64,000 nucleotides of DNA, taken from contig NC_080710.1 of the NCBI RefSeq assembly GCF_019097595.1, positions 16,612,780 to 16,676,779 on the forward strand, read 5' to 3'. Source of the DNA: Hemibagrus wyckioides. Taxonomy: Eukaryota > Chordata > Actinopteri > Siluriformes > Bagridae. Below the pieces are notes generated by a model that was not told the DNA's origin, made no database searches, and saw only the letters and a program-made list of their open reading frames with translations. Below, piece by piece: positions 53,481 through 64,000 of the stretch. Position 1 is the first letter of the stretch. Every line of letters starts with the position of its first letter. Made by a program: the position numbers and the translations under genes.

Positions 53481-55549
53481 TGTTAGCACATACACACGCA
53501 AGTATTTCTGGGCAAGATGTTGATCCCTGCAACATTCTAAAAAATTAAAATTCCTCAACATGAACTTGATCTTGCATCCTGAAAGCCAATCTTTTAGTGT
53601 GAAATAGCTTTACAAATCTCATATAGCTCAAGCCTGAGTAAACCTAATGTTTAACAAGCATTATTCTTCCAAGAGAAAGGCTTGACAATGGTACATGCCA
53701 CTGATAATTATGTCTGCAGCTGAAAAAAAGCAGGGACTGTAGGAACACCTCCATGCTACTGTGCTATGTTGTCATACCAAGGTTAAGTGGGGTCATTATG
53801 CTCACATTACTGTATTTAAGACCCATTTTTAAAAACATTTTCACTTATTTTGCTGCCAGTTACCAGTTACAATAAGTTTCATTCTGTAGAACCAGTAAAA
53901 TCTTGTTCTTTCATGTCAAAGCAAAAGGCAAAGGCAGCCCTCGGTCTAAAGGGCAGTCTTAGCCAGAGAGTTATTTACTAAACATGGCTGAATTCCATTA
54001 AGCAGAGACTATCGAGGATTAAGAGCTATGAAAGGAACTGAGGTCGTTTCTGCATTCAGTGAAATGTTAGATCTCCTGCATCTTTTTTCCCCTATGTCAG
54101 TTTACTGATGCATAGCAAGACCAGATACAGATCACTGCCAAGAAGCTTTTGTCTTTATTTTTTAACACCATTCTCTGTGGATCATAATGTTGGCAAAATT
54201 TCAATGCATTTTTTTGTGCAAATGTTGTAGAATGTGAGCTGTGTTGGTGTTTGTGAGTTCTGTGTGATCATCTATGAACTTTGTAAACTGAGTACATTCA
54301 AAATATTAGCACCGACTTTCATCTGCTCAGTGTTTTTGTTGTTTTTATTCAGCCACTGAGCTGGAATAATTCTATAGAATAGTGCACCAAAAGTGACAGT
54401 GGAAGAATCTGCACAAAACTGAATTCAACATTTTGTGTGTGTGTGTGTGTGTGGAGGCAGAAAGAATGATACTGTTATCTGTGCAGGAGAAAACATACCC
54501 AGTGAGGTCCTGGCTCACAGCGTCTGCTCTCAGCAGGGTGCTCCTCTGACTGCCTGATTGCACAAGATAACTGCAAATTACTGTTAACTCTCATAAACAA
54601 CACCTAGTACCACCAGATATCTCTGTTAAAGCATAAACAGCTCTAACTTTTAAGAGCTAAATGAATATTAACATTTTGAATAGTATGTATTTTAATTGTT
54701 ACATTTTATTAATTGTTTAATTGTTGTCTTTTACTATCAGTCTCTTCTCAGGGGTGGATGGATGTGCATGATGAGGGGCAGTGAAAGCATGACTTGCAGC
54801 CACAAAATACTCTTGTAATATATCTGATGTTAGTATTCAGTTTAGTAAGGCTGTAAAAAAGTGTGTCTGGGATCGGCTACTATAAACCCTGTGAACCATA
54901 ATAAAGCCTATAAACCCTATAAACCCTCTGCATGAGGCAGTTTTGTACAGAGCTGCTGCGTATGTGGTCAGCCAAAATGCTAAAGAGGAAAATGTAAATT
55001 CAGTTAGGAAAAGATAATGGGTCAATAAATGTTCTTCTGTATATAAGAGGAATCTCATATTAGAACAAATAGACTAAATGGTGTGTAGAGCATTAGCTTG
55101 GCTAATCTGCCAGTAGGCATCCGTGAACAGAGTAATGTCTTTGTTAATTGTGAGGAATTTACCAGGATCGCCAGATCTGCACAAAAAACTTAAGCAGTAG
55201 CCTATTAATGCACTTAATAGTTTTCTTCATATAGGTTCTAAAAAAAAAGTCCTGAATTTGAATATATAAATATAAATATTTGAATGTATAAATTATAAAA
55301 AACAAAAACTGTGTCAGCTGTCCAAAAGTGTCTCAGTATCTCAGGAAGCGGACAAAAACAGTGACTGCCCAAAGTCTAGTAAAGAAAATTTTCGTCACCA
55401 TTTTTTTTCTGCTGACTTTGCAGTTTTGGCATGATTCTCAAACAAATGCAAATGTGTGAGGGAGAGAAGCACATAAACTGCATGTTTAGGCTGGTACACA
55501 GTTTCGTATATAATATAAGTTTTTTTTGCGCAGAATGTATCCCCTTTTG

Positions 55550-55551
<2 letters not shown>
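53481..55551. other. intergenic, no gene seen
   Basis: It contains a TG microsatellite at 54434-54453 and a small tandem of TATAAACCC near 54908-54924. Otherwise unassigned. Confidence 0.5.
54434..54453. repeat. (GT)n microsatellite
   Basis: Ten GT units. Confidence 0.95.

Positions 55552-55585
<34 letters not shown>
55552..55585. repeat. (TC)n microsatellite
   Basis: About 17 TC units followed by CGCTTTCGCTCTCGC. Confidence 0.97.
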
Positions 55586-55588
<3 letters not shown>

Positions 55589-56307
55589 TTCGCTCTCGCT
55601 GTCTTTGCTTTATGGTGGATAGTTTATAAGAAATTGGAAGGTAACTTGTATATCTGTGTCCTTATTTTGCCTTATCAAAGTTTGATTTAATGCAAATTTA
55701 TAATTACTCATATTTTGTATTGAATTTACTCTTCTAGCCTTAACAACTTTAAGATTATTTTGTCCTGTAACAAAAAGATTTTGCATGTAGTAACACAAAA
55801 TATTAATTAGTTTTCTTTTCTTTTCTTTTTTACTTTAAATGAAATCATTCCTCATTTCTTTTGATAAAAATATAAATGATTGGCATAGTATTTTGTTTGT
55901 TTGATTGTTTTTTTTGTTTTTTGTTTTTTTTACATCTGGGACTTTTCACATAAAAAACAAATAATAATTGTTTAGAAGATGACAGCCCTCATTTTTGTGT
56001 CTGTTTTTCACATTGACCAGTGGGTTCTCACAGGCCTGCCAAAGTCATTGTCAGACAAATTAAACAGCTCACTTCAGTGGGGTTCCTTCAGCTTGTCCTA
56101 CTTCTCATAAGCTATTTACAAGACTAATTCAGGGTTGGAAAACTTTCAGTGCTTTAGACCACAATTATTCAGAGCATTTACAATACCTGATCAACTCTGA
56201 TAATTAGGACTTTTATGAAGTCTGAAGTTGGTGTTAGAAGAGAAAAAAAAAACTTTCTGTTGGACTGTGGTCTTATTGGACTGAAATAAGGTCATTTGTT
56301 TATTCAT
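55586..56307. other. AT-rich stretch, no gene seen
   Basis: Contains a short (TTTTC)n run at 55811-55830 and several T runs. Confidence 0.55.
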
Positions 56308-56400
56308 TTGTTCAGTCATTCTTCTACAGTAACTGGTTTATCCTCAGGGGCAGGGTATTGTTGGATGAAGTAGTCCATTACAGGCATAAAGGTCAGTATA
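56308..56400 (+). repeat. dispersed repeat fragment (same family)
   Basis: CAGTCATTCTTCTACAGTAA and CTGGTTTATCCTCAGGGGCA are a decayed start of the family at 28571. Confidence 0.4.
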
Positions 56401-56605
56401 ATTCATTATTTTTTATTTTATCTTTTATTTATTTGAATGAATTGTTTTTATACATCAGGATCTTTTCAAATTTGAATGTTGGAAAATATGACTTGATATG
56501 ATTATTTTGGGGGAAAATAACTATAGCACCATAATTGGTCTGTACAGTGTGGTATGAATGTGGGATGAATAACTACTTTCTAAGCATTACACCGAAAATA
56601 TTTAG

Positions 56606-56608
<3 letters not shown>

Positions 56609-56695
<87 letters not shown>
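56609..56695. repeat. (AT)n microsatellite
   Basis: About 87 bases of pure AT. Confidence 0.98.
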
Positions 56696-56698
<3 letters not shown>

Positions 56699-57211
56699 AA
56701 AGCAATCAGAAAATGCAGGAAAGCTGGTAGAATTACTTGCCAAGGTGACTGCTTTTTATTTCTCTTCTTTAGAAGTTGAACAACTGATATGTTGCTTTGT
56801 GGTCTACAGTCCAGGAGAACAATGTTGATACAGCCAAATCCCAATGGGTCAATATGGCATGATGAGATTCCTTTCTGCCAGTCACACACACACACTCACG
56901 GATTCACAGGCACCGGCACTCATCATCTCCTAGACAGTCTTGGCTGCCACTTGACATTTTTAGTGGTGAAAATGCCAGGCTTGTTCCACTCCTGGATTAG
57001 TGTGACATTCAGACAGGAGGTCTTTCTCAGTACAAATCACAGAATTCTACAGGAATATGTCCACCATCAGTGTCCTACTGTGTATACGGTGTCCTAATCA
57101 GAATAACACAATTATACTTTTATGACATTTAGAATATGGCTTTTTAAAAGTTTTAATAATGTAACATGAGTGATGTCTCAGATAGTGGTAGCAGTAAAAT
57201 GTATTATCTAT
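56696..57211. other. unassigned, balanced composition
   Basis: Unique-looking sequence with moderately long open frames on both strands (plus 56789-57097). Neither has clear exon boundaries or a recognisable domain. It adjoins the protein-like frame at 57212-57505 and might belong to the same unit. Confidence 0.3.
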
Positions 57212-57505
57212 CTATTCAGAATTGATTTGAGGGTTTTTCTGGCAAGAAATAAGAAGAGATCCTGAGGAACTCTGCAGAAACATTTGATGTGCCTTATCAG
57301 CTCTAAGCAGGTTCAGCAACCCAAATGGGTCATCTGATGGAGTTGAACAGGCAATTATACCCATAAAGCACTGAAACTGGCTTTTAGGCTCTACACGGGG
57401 TTGTGAATTCAGTGGGACCTCTACCGTGTCAGTGAAGAGTCCTGTAGTGGAGATCTCTACCCCTGCCATACAGTCCAACTGGGTCTCACTAAGGGAGATA
57501 GTGTC
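57212..57505 (-). other. unexplained protein-like open frame
   Basis: On the minus strand an open frame runs from an upstream TGA to a TAG, about 98 codons, with a balanced amino-acid mix unusual in this AT-rich DNA. Samples: ETQLDCMAGVEISTTGLF near the start and DDPFGLLNLLRADKAHQMF later. A weak acceptor (CTCCCTTAG) ends just before the codon for E in ETQ. No donor, poly(A) signal or neighbouring exon was convincing. It could be a terminal exon, a processed-pseudogene fragment, part of a repeat, or chance. I do not recognise it. Confidence 0.25.
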
Positions 57506-57639
57506 ATTGCTTCTTCAGAAGGCGACTGTACGAAATACATAGGTGGCTAATGCAACTATGTTGGTAATCTATCTGTACCTTAACCCTCTCACCTTCCATC
57601 TTCATATCCAGGGAAGTTTAAAGAGCACACTCACATATG

Positions 57640-57895
57640 ACCAAACTATCATCTTCAGTAACCACTCTATTCTGGTCAGATTACCAGTTGAATTGCAGTC
57701 TATTCTGGTAACACTGGGCACAAAGTAGTTGTGCACACAAGTCCATCACAGGGCACCATGCAAACAGATATTCACACATTCATTCACACCCAGGGCCAAT
57801 TTAGAGTAGCCGAACAGCATGTTTTTACCTTACAAACTGTTGTTGGGAGAACAAATCTGTACAGGCATTAACCTGAGCTCAAAATCCATCAGGAA
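57640..57895 (+). repeat. dispersed repeat (same family as 28571)
   Basis: CATCTTCAGTAACCACTCTA, GTAACACTGGGCACAAAGTA, CATCACAGGGCACCATGCAA and TTTAGAGTAGCC are the family sequence in order, ending at a CTTT microsatellite. Confidence 0.6.
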
Positions 57896-57898
57896 TTC

Positions 57899-57899
57899 T

Positions 57900-57959
<60 letters not shown>

Positions 57960-57964
57960 TTTTC
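57899..57964. repeat. (CTTT)n microsatellite
   Basis: About 16 CTTT units, followed by a short (ATT)n at 57976-57994. Confidence 0.97.
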
Positions 57965-58139
57965 TTATCATTATCATTATTATTATTATTATTAGTAGTA
58001 TAATTTTTCTTTAGAACTTTTCCTTAATCATCATATTATTGCTAACATACTGTCAGAATGGCAGGATATGTCAAATGTCCTATGGTACCACAGTAAAGTC
58101 CTCTGAGTTGGATGTTTCTCTTTACAAATGAAATACATA

Positions 58140-58655
58140 TATGGCTAAATGACACATTTGTGGACACCTGACCACACATATGTGGTTCTTAACTGTTGCC
58201 ATAATGTTGTAAGCACACAAATGTCTATCTGTCTATTCTGTAGCATTACAATTTCCCTGTACTGGATCTAATAGGCCCAAACCTGCATGACAATGCCCCA
58301 TGCACAAAGTGAGGTCTATAAAGACATGATTTGCCAAGGTCATAGTGGAAGAACTCAAGTGGCCTGAACTTTGACCTCAACCCCACAGAATGATTTTAGT
58401 ATGAACTGGAATGCAGACTGTGTCCCAGGCCTCCTTACCAGGCATCAGTGCCTGGCCTCACTAATGCTCTTGTGGCTGAATGAGCAAATCCCCACAACCA
58501 CACTCAAAAATCGAGCTCAAAGCCCTCCCAGAAGAGTGGAGGTTATTATAACAGCAAAGAGGTGACCAACTCCATCTTACTGTCCATGGTTTTCGAATGG
58601 GTACATATAGATGTGATGATCAGTTGTCCATGTACTTTTGTGAACATGTACATAA
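58140..58655. mobile_element. decayed TIR DNA transposon
   Basis: The left end TTTGTGGACACCTGACCACA and right end TGATCAGTTGTCCATGTACT with TTTTGTGAAC are imperfect inverted repeats. Internal phrases (CTCTTGTGGCTGAATGAGC, AGAGTGGAGGTTATTATAAC) are those of a widespread fish element that I recognise. No intact transposase. Confidence 0.7.
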
Positions 58656-59340
58656 TTATGGCATATGCATATATTTAATTTATTGTTTTTGAAAGTACTT
58701 TTTGGATATTCAAAGGGGTGTTAATAAGTATTTTATAAATAAAAGTCATTAATTGAACTTTTCATTTTCAATCAATAATCTGGCCATTCAACAATCCATT
58801 AATTCATCATATCATTCTATATCATATCATGTTTGTCATGTTTGTCACGTTTGCTTATCTATTTTTTTTTTTTTTTACTTTTACATTTGTCCTTGTGAAC
58901 TACAGAGCATGCTTTTTAGCATTTTTAGAATCTCCAACCCATGTAGCATTATTGCTTGATCACATACATGCCCTAATCCCCTGATTATTCAACTTCTGAT
59001 CCATGTGTATCTGCTTGTCTTGGTGTATATATTTACTGTTGCTATAGTAGAATCACTGATGCGTTAAAGTAGTGTGCAGAAATGCTTGTATGCAACAATC
59101 GAAACATATTATTAAAAATGAGTCTATTCATTTCTCCCCTGATAAATTAGACTTAATGAATCAGGATTATTGGTAGAGAAAGTCATTAAGTACAAAACAC
59201 AAACACACCAAGTTTCTCCAGTAGCAGGGTTTGAGGAAGAAATGCAAAAGATTACTGGATATGGAGCATCTGCTGCCAAGGATAAACACTATGAGAAATA
59301 GACAAATGCTCACAAAATGTATTTATAATTTTCAAAATCA
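58656..59340. other. AT-rich stretch, no gene seen
   Basis: Includes a tandem ATGTTTGTC pair near 58829-58846 and a T run at 58861-58876. Confidence 0.55.
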
Positions 59341-59545
59341 TGTGCCAATTTGTGAGGCTGGTGGAACTGTGGAGATGCAGCTCAGCTACTTCTCATGCAG
59401 CCGCAGCCTCTCGTCCAGGCAGCGTATCGACTGAACCGACAGGAAAAGAGAGAAAGGGAGAGAAAGGGAGGGCGATAGCTGCTGAAAAATTCATGCCTCT
59501 GCCAGCTCTGTCTATTCGCCGCTCAGCAGGGGCCCGCCTTTGATA
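59341..59545. promoter_or_regulatory. possible conserved non-coding element
   Basis: GC-balanced, CpG-containing island: CATGCAGCCGCAGCCTCTCG, AGGCAGCGTATCGACTGAAC and TCTATTCGCCGCTCAGCAGG, with a short GAGAAAGG purine tandem. No exon signals. Inference only. Confidence 0.3.
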
Positions 59546-60380
59546 CTTCACACTCATGGAAAAAAAATGCAAATTATTTTTTCACTGCATAACATGGAGG
59601 GAGTATATCCCAAGCAAGTGATAGAAATCTTCTGCCAAAACAACCTGAAACATAGCCACTACTCCCAGGAACTCGCAGCCCTTTTTAATAGCAGGTGGCA
59701 TTAACAGGGGCAGTAGTCGACCATATTTTTCAGATTCATACATACCATCTATATGTTTTCATTAAGTACACAATAGACTACAACCTTTATCCAAATGCCA
59801 GGTTTTCCTAGGTTTTGTTTTGACAGTGTTGACATTAATAACAAGCTAATTTATCTCTGTTACAACATTATGACTGAAATGTTAGATAATCTTTCTCATT
59901 AGTTTAAGAATTCTAAGCAAATATGTCGACAATTCTGCTTCATTCCGATTCTGAATTTGGGAATAGAAATATTAAAAGCAATAGATTGTGAGTGAGAAGG
60001 GTGATGTTGTTGTGGGCAGCTGGAGGGGAAATATTGGCTTTGACAGGTAGCACACCAGGGGGCCAACGCACTAACACTGGGATCTATTCTCTGAGCCTGG
60101 CTCGGTTTCAGGAATGCTGATTAGATATGCTCTGACATATCGGCTATGTCAGGGAGTAATCCACCAATGCGGTCACAAACCCAACCTTCCCTGCTTGCTT
60201 CTTAACCACCATCTACTGCAGTCACTGCCAATACTGTGCCATGTGTGCCTTGTTTGGTGGATAAGTTATGTGTATTTTGTACTTTGTAATTCATTTACAC
60301 ATTTCTAACCTTTATGATAGGTGAATGAACATCTCTAAATAATTGGCTGAGTGGTTGTGTTAGAGGGATGGAATAAGTTG
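59546..60380. other. intergenic, no gene seen
   Basis: AT-rich, with a more balanced patch at 60000-60250. Nothing recognised. Confidence 0.5.
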
Positions 60381-60740
60381 TGGGGGAGGAATAAGGCATG
60401 TTGGGATATGGGGTGGGGTGTAGTGATGTCTTAGTGAGGTTGGTGAGGTTGTGTGTGTGAGTGTGTGTGTCAGGAGGCAAACGAGAGTGTGTAATAATGT
60501 GTTTGCCTTTGTGGGTGCCCACATCAGCCAATTATGAGGCGACATCTGGGTTAGCTGACAACTCACTGCAGATGAGGGCAAAGTGTGTGTGTGTGTGTGT
60601 TGTGTTGTGTTCTGGCAGCAGAGATGCATTTAGGAGAACAGATTTGAGCTCTGAATTCACAGCAGGGTGGAGGGTAGCACTGACACACAACACACATGTG
60701 GCAGTCACTGCCTCCATGCTCATATAAGACAATAGACACA
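60381..60740. other. GT-rich stretch with a small balanced island
   Basis: GT runs at about 60449-60470 and 60583-60612 flank a unique segment with GTGGGTGCCCACATCAGCC and AATTATGAGGCGACATCTGG. Open frames on both strands are driven by the GT/CA runs. Confidence 0.35.
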
Positions 60741-61437
60741 GAAGTGTTAACACATATTAATAGAAATATGCTGTTGTTGATTTGTTTATGGATTTGTTGT
60801 CCAATTTAACATATATTATTAACTGAGTAGGGCAGTAGTTTTGGAAGCATGCCGTTCTTCACTAAATATTTTAAATTGAACATTCTGGGCTGCACTTCAT
60901 TTGTCTACACATATCATTTTTAGAGTATTACTTATTCCTAGTTTACTATTCTAATAATATTACTGTTTCATGTCCGTGTGAGTTTTAAATGGATCTACAT
61001 ATTTGTATCTGTGCTTCATGGTTTAATAAAATTCTCATTAAGATTACTAAACTCAATCTAATTATTGTCCACACATATGCATATACTTAAACATAGATAC
61101 ATAGAAGCTCTGTGAGGTTTCATGGTATGGTGGCTCATTGGCAGATTGATTGGCTCTCATTGTCAGTGGAGTATGTACCAGATGAATGGCATGGATTCCC
61201 CAAGGCTGTGTTGCTCATGCTGAGGTTTGTGACATACATTAGCTTTGAGAAATGGCCTCCCATAGTGGGCCGCCACGCTCACTGAGGAACAGTGTTAATG
61301 CTCCAGTCACTGCACACATTGTACATGTGTGTCTGTGTGGGGCTCATTAAGGTTACATCCAGCTTCTGGGGAAAATTGGACTACTTACTTTATTTCACTG
61401 AATTCATATATTATTCTATTCTTTTCTACCTTCTTAG
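60741..61437. other. intergenic, no gene seen
   Basis: AT-rich. The segment 61120-61300 is balanced (GCAGATTGATTGGCTCTC, AGTGGGCCGCCACGCTCAC) and could be regulatory. Confidence 0.4.
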
Positions 61438-61440
61438 TAT

Positions 61441-61495
<55 letters not shown>

Positions 61496-61506
61496 TATAT
61501 ATATAT
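61438..61506. repeat. (TTTA)n then (TA)n
   Basis: About 14 TTTA units running into a short TA tract. Confidence 0.97.
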
Positions 61507-62820
61507 TATCAAAATTTTCATTATACAGTAAAATGTACTCAAGTCATTAATCCAAAGTCTTTATATACAACTTACAATAAGAAAAGGAAATTCAACTAAT
61601 AACTATATAACTTTGCAATAACTATATACACTATATATTTTTATACTAACTTGTCAAAGGAAACAGTGTGTCACAGTCACACTAGCTTTTTTAGGTAGAC
61701 CGTACATGTAGATCAACACCTAATCAGGTCTTCTGATTTTAAACAGGATTACAACAGGAAAATCCCTGATTAATTTTCCTCTACAGGCTATAAAGACCAC
61801 ACTGTACTGGCATGGGTCACATAGCAGTATTGTAAGACATGTTGTTAGACTAAACCAGACCATGTCTGTGACATACCTTATTGCAGAAGCATCAGATTCT
61901 CTTCATTAACAAGTGGCACTTCATCCTTTCCCAGCAAAACAGGAAGTGTCAGAGCAAATGGGAGGGGAGATAGAAACACTGATGGCTGGTTTTCAGGCCC
62001 CTGGGGAGGAACTAGTGTAATGGTCTGGGCTAGGATTCACACCGTTATATTACTCCACTGAGACTAGATGGGGTGCACTATAATTATCATTCTCTATCTG
62101 AGGCATATCTGTCTGACACAACAGCAGCACACAGCCCCTGGAAGAATGTGGGTGTTCAGGTTCTGCTCTGGCTAACCTTCTCTGATGGCCTCTAAACCCA
62201 CAGTGCAACTGTGATGCTCTCAGTCACAACATTACACAACTGTACATTCAGCTTATTGACTCTCTGCAGTAGAGGGATTGAGTTATGAAGAAATCCTCAC
62301 ACAAAAACTGTACATGTTCATGGTTTTATTAATAACTTTGTCAATCCCAAGGTCTGTTCTATTATTTTCCTGTTGTTTTTGTACTGTTTGGATAGGCTTT
62401 TTTTAATGGGTGTATTGTAGCCATTTATGTAAGTTTGGCATTTTAGCTCAGCAATAAGTGCTGTGTTTTTAAGTTTGGCCGTATCAAGTGTGCATTTCGA
62501 ATAGTCTGATTTTATTTCCTGTTATGAGCAGTTATGAGCAGTCGGTGTTCAGAAAATCTTTTTCTGATCTTTGCTTCTCACATAAACAATGACACTGGTT
62601 GAAGTTAATACATACTTGTGAGATGAGATACCAGTTTCCAAAACTATTTTTCCCATAGTCCGCTGCTCCTTTGTTGAACCTGATTGAAATGTGTGTGTGT
62701 ATGTTTCTCTCATTCAAAGGTGAGAGGATTTGACTGTGTCTCAGAATGGTTTGGAAAATCCAACTTGTTCCTAGACACCGAAATAATTAATCCCCCTGGT
62801 GTTTGCTCTTCTTTCACCCT
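61507..62820. other. intergenic, no gene seen
   Basis: A mix of AT-rich and balanced segments. A 10-bp tandem TTATGAGCAG occurs twice at 62522-62541. No exon recognised. Confidence 0.5.
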
Positions 62821-63140
62821 TTCAATGCTTTTCATAAAGGCTTACCAGGCTGCCGGAGCCTGGACGAAGAGCAGAGGAAATAAAAGTCAGCGAGCAAGTG
62901 AGAGACTCATCAGGGATAAGGGTGTCTTAATGTGGACTCACCCCCCAATCCCTACCCCACATGCTCCTGAGACCATGAAACATCCGCCTTTGACGATAAC
63001 GAAAAGATAATTTGGCTGGTTTCATTTCCTTTTCAATTATGCTCTAAGGATTGTGTTGTGCCATGATTACCATTTTCATGGCTGAAATGTATAAAGGAGA
63101 GCTTTCCGAGTCATAGATGAGAACATGGTCGAACCATCCA
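62821..63140. promoter_or_regulatory. candidate conserved non-coding element
   Basis: Unique balanced island: TTACCAGGCTGCCGGAGCC, CGCCTTTGACGATAACG, TCATTTCCTTTTCAATTATG and AGAACATGGTCGAACCATCC. CCTTTGA is the core of a TCF/LEF site. The open frame over 62684-63010 lacks exon boundaries. One of the better desert candidates; conservation was not tested. Confidence 0.37.
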
Positions 63141-64000
63141 TGACTCAGTCAGCAAAATGTTTACGTAAACACACATATATAAATAGATAGGGTGGTGTGT
63201 AAACAAAATTTTACAGTGGTAAATATTAGCTCAGGTCTCAGAGACATTTCAATAAACATCAATCAACAATGGTGCTTCTAAAGGTGTATGTGGCATATGA
63301 GGTTTTGTTTGTCTAGTAGATGCAAAACATTTTAAAAGCATGATATTAATTCCATGAGTTTTTTCACAATAAACAATTAATCGTATCAGAAATGTCATTA
63401 ATGTTATGTTCCTTATGCCGCTGGAATGAGAGTGTTCAAAGATCCTGCCAGACGGATTGGGTTTCATAATATCACTGTTTATCTCTTGTAGGAGATACAA
63501 TACACAGACATTGAATTGATGCATGCAGAGTGACGGATAACAAAAATGTCAATTCAGTAGCTGTGTAATGTATGGACATATTTTAATTGTATTAGATGTT
63601 ACTTTTATGACAGCTTTTAAAGATTTTTTTCTTTGATACTCCTAATAGAAAATTAGTGCACCTATACAAAAAAATTAAACAGTCTCTGTATCATCCCAGA
63701 GGATTTATAAGTTTGATATAACTTGATTTTGTTTTTATTTAGCTTTTAAATCATCATTTACTAGATTGAAAATTGTGCACCATAGGAGTTGGTGCATATT
63801 ATAAAAACACCATGTCACTAAATATTACAAATATCTGTATATCTGGTTTAAAAATTCATTTGACATATTGATGTATGTTATGCCCCAGAAGACTCAATTG
63901 GGCAGCTTTTAAATTATTAAAGGAATAACTCTTAATCAGTGGAAAGTCTGTTCAAGTGCATCTGGGAAACTCCAAGCAGGTGTGTCTCAGTCGGGTTTAA
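63141..64000. other. intergenic, no gene seen
   Basis: AT-rich to the window end, with a small balanced patch at 63410-63480. Nothing recognised. Confidence 0.55.

Noticed and set aside
62684..63010. 108-codon plus-strand open frame
   Set aside because: No exon boundaries or domain. The region reads better as a non-coding island.

Overview
The window is vertebrate nuclear DNA, almost certainly from a teleost fish. It is AT-rich with short GT-AG introns inside one gene, many (AT)n, (GT)n and (TTTA)n microsatellites, and decayed Tc1/mariner-type transposons of kinds common in fish genomes. The style of the interspersed repeats would fit an otophysan (catfish/characin-like) fish, but that is only an impression.

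Genes. One gene is certain: beta-catenin (ctnnb1) on the minus strand, from a TATA/YY1-like promoter near 17.0 kb to a 3' end near 6.2 kb. All 14 coding exons can be placed with canonical splice sites. They sum to 2,343 nt, giving 780 codons plus stop, and the exon lengths match the vertebrate pattern I remember. There is a 5' non-coding exon, a 3.3 kb first intron, and a small intron inside the 3' UTR. Converging on it from the left, on the plus strand, are two frame-compatible terminal exons (4420-4505 and 5588-5708) followed by a poly(A) signal. From vertebrate synteny (CTNNB1 and ULK4 lie tail to tail) these are probably the C-terminus of ulk4, and 1-4419 would be its intron.

Layout. 1-4419: probable ulk4 intron, with a POU/homeodomain motif cluster near 176-440. 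4420-5800: last two exons of the plus-strand gene. 6210-16990: ctnnb1. 17-64 kb: a gene desert upstream of ctnnb1 in which I found no convincing exon. It alternates AT-rich filler, microsatellites, at least five Tc1-like or TIR elements (29.7, 32.6, 39.2, 43.5-44.6 and 58.1 kb), fragments of one dispersed repeat family, and islands of more balanced composition that look like conserved non-coding elements (strongest at 26.4-27.0, 37.0-37.4, 51.3, 53.2-53.5 and 62.8-63.1 kb).

How it may work together. The desert lies 5' of a dosage-sensitive developmental gene, so the non-repetitive islands are reasonable candidates for long-range ctnnb1 enhancers. That is inference from composition and a few motifs and needs cross-species alignment. 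I found no operon, CRISPR, phage or other unusual system. The most unusual features are structural: a perfect inverted repeat around a TA tract in a ctnnb1 intron, a compound trinucleotide array, and a transposon split by a microsatellite.
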